64,000 bases of DNA from Hippophae tibetana. Taxonomy: Eukaryota > Streptophyta > Magnoliopsida > Rosales > Elaeagnaceae. Location of the stretch: assembly GCA_037013495.1 (NCBI GenBank), contig CM072812.1, positions 74,221,340 to 74,285,339 of the forward strand. The letters are read 5' to 3'. Numbering within the stretch: position 1 is the stretch's first letter; the number at the start of each line of letters is the position of its first letter. Positions 59,775 through 64,000 of the stretch are shown in pieces. The translations under genes were made by a program, and so were the position numbers. A model generated the notes under the pieces. The model was not told where the DNA came from and did no database searches. It worked only from the letters and a program-made list of their open reading frames with translations.

Positions 59775-60725
59775 TAAATGTGTATATGTTAAGGATAAAA
59801 AAATGGTTATATTATATTATGTCTTTACATTGATTACATGCTAATTATGGGTAGCAATGATCAAATGATTAAATCTACAAAGACTATGTTGAATTCAAAA
59901 TTTGATATGAAAGACATAGGGTTTATTGATGTAATTTTGGGAATTAAGATATCAAGTGGTTTCATTCTAAGTCAATGTCATTATGTTGACAAAATACTTG
60001 AAAAATTCAACAAGGGTGATTTTGGAAATGTGATTATACCAGCAGATATATATCTATACCTATCTAAGAATAAAAGTGAAAGTATGTTTCAGCTAGAATA
60101 TTCTAGAGTGATAGGAAGTCTTATATACTTGATGAGTTGTACGATACCATACATTGCTTACGATATAAGCAAACTAAGTAGGTATACTAGTAATCTAGGA
60201 TCTGATTACTAGAAAAGTATTACAAGACTATTTAGATACTTAAGATATACACATAGCTATGGATTGCACTACACAAGATATACACAGTGATCCAAATTGG
60301 ATATCTGACATGAAAGACTCAAAGTCTACCAATGGATATGTGTTCATACTGGGTGGTAGAGTTATTTCATCGAAATCCTCTAAATAGACTTGCATTGCTA
60401 GGTCCATGCTAGAATTTTAGTTCATTGCTTTGGATAAATTTGGCGAAGAAGCCTTCCTAAATGGGTGAGGCATGTACTTGTAATATGAATCCATTGTGAT
60501 AGCCAATCTTCTATTGGTATGACACAAAACAATATGTATATTGGTAAGTCTCAACATATACATCATAGACATAATGACATTAGACAACTACTCTCAACTG
60601 GGGTTATCTCTATTGACTATATGAAGTCAAAGGATAACATAGCAGATCCCTTAACTAAAGGGTTAAATCGAGATTTATTTGATAATTCATCAAGAGAAAT
60701 GAGACTTAAGCCCATGAATGAATAA
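59775..60725 (+). pseudogene. Copia RT C-terminal half and RNase H
   Basis: The frame continues from the CACTA junction with KCVYVKD. The catalytic box YVDDML reads YIDYML (59836-59853), losing the second Asp. It continues through KFDMKDIGFIDVILGIKI, then QLEYSRVIGSLIYLMSCT; a gap with stops; then RNase H end phrases HIHHRHNDIRQLL, KSKDNIADPLTKGL and LKPMN, the typical copia C-terminus. Confidence 0.9.
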
Positions 60726-61218
60726 GGATTTCCAAAGGAAACCCAACCTATTTGACTAGAGATCCCAAGATCTAGGTTCAAAGGGACAACCTAATTGTAA
60801 AGACTTAGTGAGATCACTGTGAGGGGTTTACCAACAAGTCCATTTCTATGATGAAAATAGGGATACCTATAAGATATAAGATAAGTTAAAGCTTTTAATG
60901 ATTTTTAAGAAGAGAATACAGAGCTGAGTATATAGGTTCAATTCTTTAGAGACTTACACAGAACCAGGCGTATATTCATTGTCAAAATGAACATAATAGT
61001 GAAAAATTTAATTGTGCCCTAAAAGACTCTTGTGTGAAGTATGTCATCGCTTACATAAATGCAGAATAGTTCAAGGACTCACATCTACTGGTCATTCAGT
61101 AAGGTAACTATAGTTTCTCAAAGAATGGTTCAAAGGGTAACACCTACCTATCCTATACAGGTTTGATCCGTTGAAAATTTGATTTACAATCAGTGTAAAT
61201 TTTTATTCATGTAGGGAT
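60726..61218 (+). other. 3' untranslated interior of the large copia
   Basis: Non-coding sequence between the RNase H end and the 3' LTR, ending in a degraded purine tract (gtagggat) just before tgttag. Confidence 0.65.
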
Positions 61219-61844
61219 TGTTAGAAAATATTTAATTAGAAATTAATTTAATTTTAGTTTTTCTCTCTCCTTCATTTAAGTCTTTAATGTATGTTTCCAG
61301 TTTTTTTCTCTCATCTATTTCCATCTTCTTTAATATTTTCTTAGTTTTTTCTTTCTTTCTTTCTCTCATCTATATCAGGCTTCTTCAATTATAATCTTAT
61401 TTCTTTATAAAAATAAAGCTGAGGAAAAGGAAAAAAGAAGAAGAAAATAGAGAATGAAAAAAATAGAGCAATTGAGAAAGGAAAGGAAGAAAGAGAAAAG
61501 GAAAAAGAAAGGGAAGACCCTAAAAAAAAGGAAAGATAAAGAAAATGAGAGTACGGGAAAAGGAAATTTTATGGAATAATAAATTATGGTATAAGTTTAT
61601 TATTATTTAATTGTTGTATCTTGTGAGAGAAGTTTTCATAATTCTCTAACACCCATGATGAGCGAAAAAATTATTTTAAGCATATTGTATGAAATACAGG
61701 CCTCGATTATTTACTTTATTTAAATTTTATGTTATTTATATTTTTTATTTATAATTTATACATATATTTATATTTGTGTATTTTTAATTTTAATAAAAAA
61801 GAATTTCTTAACTTGTTTGTCAATGTATTATTTCCTACATAACA
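61219..61844 (+). repeat. 3' LTR of the large copia (copy A)
   Basis: Starts tgttagaaaatattt and ends tttcctacataaca, so tgtta...taaca. It is followed by a 154-bp flank (ttcacgaggccaac...). Confidence 0.75.
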
Positions 61845-62830
61845 TTCACGAGGCCAACTTTTATCTGCCTCTCTTCTAGAAGTGCATTGCTCTTATTTGC
61901 GTCCTTATGGTCTATAACATTATAAAAATTGGTTCATTACTTTCACATAAATTGTTAACTTGGTTGTCACAATATGTTTTTTTATTCATATGGGAGATTG
62001 TTAGAAAATCTTAAATTAAAAATTAATTTAATTTTCAGTTTTTTTCTCTCCCCCGTTTCAGTCTTTAATGTATTTTTTCAGTTTTTTTTTCTTTATTTTT
62101 TTCTCTCATCGGTTTTAGGTTTATTAAGTTACAATCTTATTTCTCAAACTTCTTCAGTTATAATCTTATTTATTTATAAAAAGAAATTTGAGGAAGAAGA
62201 GGGAACACAAAGAAGAAAATAGAGAAAGGAAAAAAAAATAGAGCAAATGAGAAAGAAGAGAAAAGGAAGAAAGAGAAAAGGAAAAAGGAAGGGAAGAGAG
62301 GAAAAAAAGGAAAAAAAATAAAATGAGAGTACGGGAAAAGGAAAAAATATTTTTTTTATTTTCTATATAGAGTTACGTTCTTCTAATAAAGTTTAAACAC
62401 TTGGAAGTTCGTGAAATAATAAATTGTGGTATAAGTTTATTATTATTTATCATTGTATCCTATGAGATATGATTTTCATAATTTTCTAACACTTTCGATG
62501 AGCGAAAAAATTATCTTAAGGATACTGTGTGAAACACAGGTCTCAATTATTTACTTTGTTTAAATTTTATGGTATTTAAATTTTGTATTTATAATTTATA
62601 AATATATTTATCTTTGTGTATTTTAATTTTAATAAAATAAATTTATTTTTAAATTGTTTGTCCATATATTATTTCACCCCATTCATGAGGCCAACTTTTA
62701 TCTACTTCTCTTCTAGAGTCTATTTGTCTCTTATTTGCCTTCATATGGTCTTTGAAATTGTAAAAATTTGTTCTTTACTTTCACATAAATTGTTGACTTG
62801 TTTGTCAAAGTATGTATTATAAATGCACAT
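61219..62830 (+). repeat. Tandem duplication of LTR plus flank (period about 780 bp)
   Basis: A second LTR (61999 to about 62681) starts tgttagaaaatctta after tatgggaga, a better purine tract than that of copy A. Both LTRs are followed by the same flank: ttcaYgaggccaacttttat, then a shared cttctctt-ctaga region, then actttcacataaattgtt. The unit LTR+flank is thus present twice, head to tail. Confidence 0.8.
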
Positions 62831-63250
62831 TTTGTAATAAAAAAATTATTAAGATAATAAAATTAAATAAGGATACGAATATATATTAAGCCTTAGAAAA
62901 CAATACAGTATACCTGAAAAATACTTAACACCATTTTTTGTTTGGTTTTCTCTTCAACCACTTATGTGTTTTTTCATTTTTTTTCTTTCAATGAGTTCAT
63001 AGCTTCTTCATAATCTATCTGAGTGGTAGCTCTTGCATATCTCCAAATACATGATAAGATTAGACAAGAGAAAGTAATTTATTTTGTATAGGGTTTTTGT
63101 TTAGAGTTATACTAAAGTAATACCTTATTTTATTTAGAGTTCTAATTTTTATGTAATACTAGAGTCCTACATAGAAACCTTTATTTAGAATTATGTTTTG
63201 TGTGTATTACAAGAGTCCTTCATAGAAACTTTATGAACTATTTTAAGGAC
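62831..63250. other. No gene recognised
   Basis: AT-rich. The phrases gagt-cctacatagaaac and gagtccttcatagaaac repeat at about 63160 and 63210. Confidence 0.4.
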
Positions 63251-64000
63251 TTTTCACGTCATATTGTCATGGTCTCCCCAACAGTATGTGACATGCATCC
63301 ATATCAATAACATCACATACAACTTCATCCTTGTATGATTTTTCAAAGGATAACGAGATTCAACATATACCATTTACTTCTATTTCTCCTCCTTTTTTTG
63401 TCCACTAATTCGATATGGTGATATGTATGGTTTGGTTTTTTATTTGAGTGCCTCCACTTTAGAAATAATATTATTTCTACTTCCACTATCAATAATTGCA
63501 TCACATAGTTTATTATTGATCAAACAGTGAGTGAGAAAGATATTATACCTTTATGTGTCTTGCTTTGGTGATAAGAAGAGTCGACGAATAACACAATTAA
63601 CACAATCCATATCATCTACCTCAACAAACTTGGAACCTTCATAGTCATCATATTCTAGTTCTTCTTCATGATCTTCATATTCTTTCTTCATCAGGTTTAT
63701 TGCTCCTTTCTTTGAGCCATAGTTAGAACAATGACCAACTTGTCTACATCAATGACATTTTTTTGGTGTTGGGCATCCATAAAGGGTTTCATGGAGGATT
63801 ACGAGTAGTGTCTTTCTCTGATTAAGTTTGCTTTCTTTTTGATGTGCCATCCTCAGGTGTTTTTCCTTTGTTATGTGTTGGCCTAGTTGTTTCAACTTAT
63901 AGCCTTGGAAGAGCTTGTGATCTTGTACTTAAACTTATTTGGCCTAAATGTATCTCCACTTTTAGAGCCACATTGTAGGCATCAATGACTGTCCATACTG
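63251..64000 (-). pseudogene. Ty3/gypsy gag end and protease remnant (runs off the window)
   Basis: Minus-strand translation contains CHRCRQVGHCSNYGSKK (about 63755-63700), a degraded gag zinc knuckle. An acidic linker (EYEDHEEELEYDDYEG) follows, then a block near 63590 resembling 'C-V-x-R-R-L-F-x-P', then CDAIIDSGSRNNIISKVEAL (about 63500), the gypsy protease with its DSG active site. Stops intervene (for example after SPKQDT). RT is not present downstream within recognisable distance. Confidence 0.7.

Larger units (their letters stand above)
42808..61844 (+). mobile_element. Large Ty1/copia element interrupted by three later insertions
   Basis: Coding fragments of one copia polyprotein appear in order on the plus strand at 43841-44214, 46056-46480, 46700-47920, 49860-50659 and 59775-60725. 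LTR-like sequence flanks them (42808-43303 and 61219-61844). The gaps are foreign: an inverted LTR unit (44215-46055), a solo LTR (47921-49854) and a CACTA transposon (50660-59771). Removing them leaves about 6 kb, normal for copia. Protease and RT active sites are mutated and stops are frequent, so the element was old or was dying when these insertions accumulated. Confidence 0.88.

Noticed and set aside
43781..60725. Five separate genes on the plus strand
   Set aside because: They are colinear pieces of one copia polyprotein separated by insertions with identifiable ends.
1..64000. CRISPR arrays, operons, bacterial-type defence or toxin systems
   Set aside because: No spaced identical repeats, no prokaryotic gene layout; introns, LTR elements and plant gene families show this is plant nuclear DNA.

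Overview
This is an AT-rich plant nuclear window, almost certainly from a eudicot. Two genes are unmistakable: a nine-exon cellulose synthase-like A (CSLA) mannan synthase and a chloroplast type II peroxiredoxin (PRXIIE). A third, small gene encodes an ISD11-type LYR protein. Nearly everything else that can be recognised is decayed mobile or viral DNA. I cannot name the species from the sequence alone. No CRISPR array, operon or convincing tRNA or rRNA gene is present.

Layout. 0.6-1.2 kb: a Ty3/gypsy integrase-chromodomain end (+). 1.4-7.5 kb: an endogenous pararetrovirus of florendovirus/petuvirus type (-), in the order RT, RNase H, intergenic region with a tRNA-Met primer site, movement protein, coat protein. 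9.2-13.5 kb: a second, much more decayed caulimovirid (-), cavemo/solendovirus-like. 15.15-15.43 kb: the LYR/ISD11-like gene (-), with LINE debris (16.8-17.8 kb) and a possible 5'UTR exon (about 18.3 kb) upstream. 20.7-22.05 kb: a partial second copy of the 9-13 kb caulimovirid in the opposite orientation. 22-26.4 kb: no genes, only small duplications, TA microsatellites and an inverted repeat. 26.9-31.66 kb: CSLA (+). 32.6-32.9 kb: a TRIM-like repeat. 34.4-35.1 kb: PRXIIE (-). 36-37.6 kb: a copia primer site with gag debris (+).

From 38.6 kb to the end is a transposon graveyard. A 3.6-kb copia deletion derivative (-) has both LTRs and a TTGTT target duplication. Beside it is a MULE transposase tail (-). 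Then a large Ty1/copia element (+, about 42.8-61.8 kb) has been split by three later insertions: a palindromic LTR-derived unit (44.2-46.05 kb), a solo LTR of the same family (47.92-49.85 kb, duplication TGCAT) and a 9.1-kb CACTA transposon (50.66-59.77 kb, duplication TGA) carrying TNP2, Transposase_24 and Ulp1-like coding remnants. A tandem LTR duplication follows (61.2-62.8 kb), and a gypsy gag-protease fragment (-) ends the window.

The three host genes act in separate processes: Golgi glucomannan synthesis, plastid peroxide removal and mitochondrial Fe-S assembly. They show no sign of working together. I do not see a convincing new system. The most distinctive structures are the inverted pair of caulimovirid copies around the LYR gene, the foldback LTR unit, and the repeated CCAAT/G-box modules in that LTR family.
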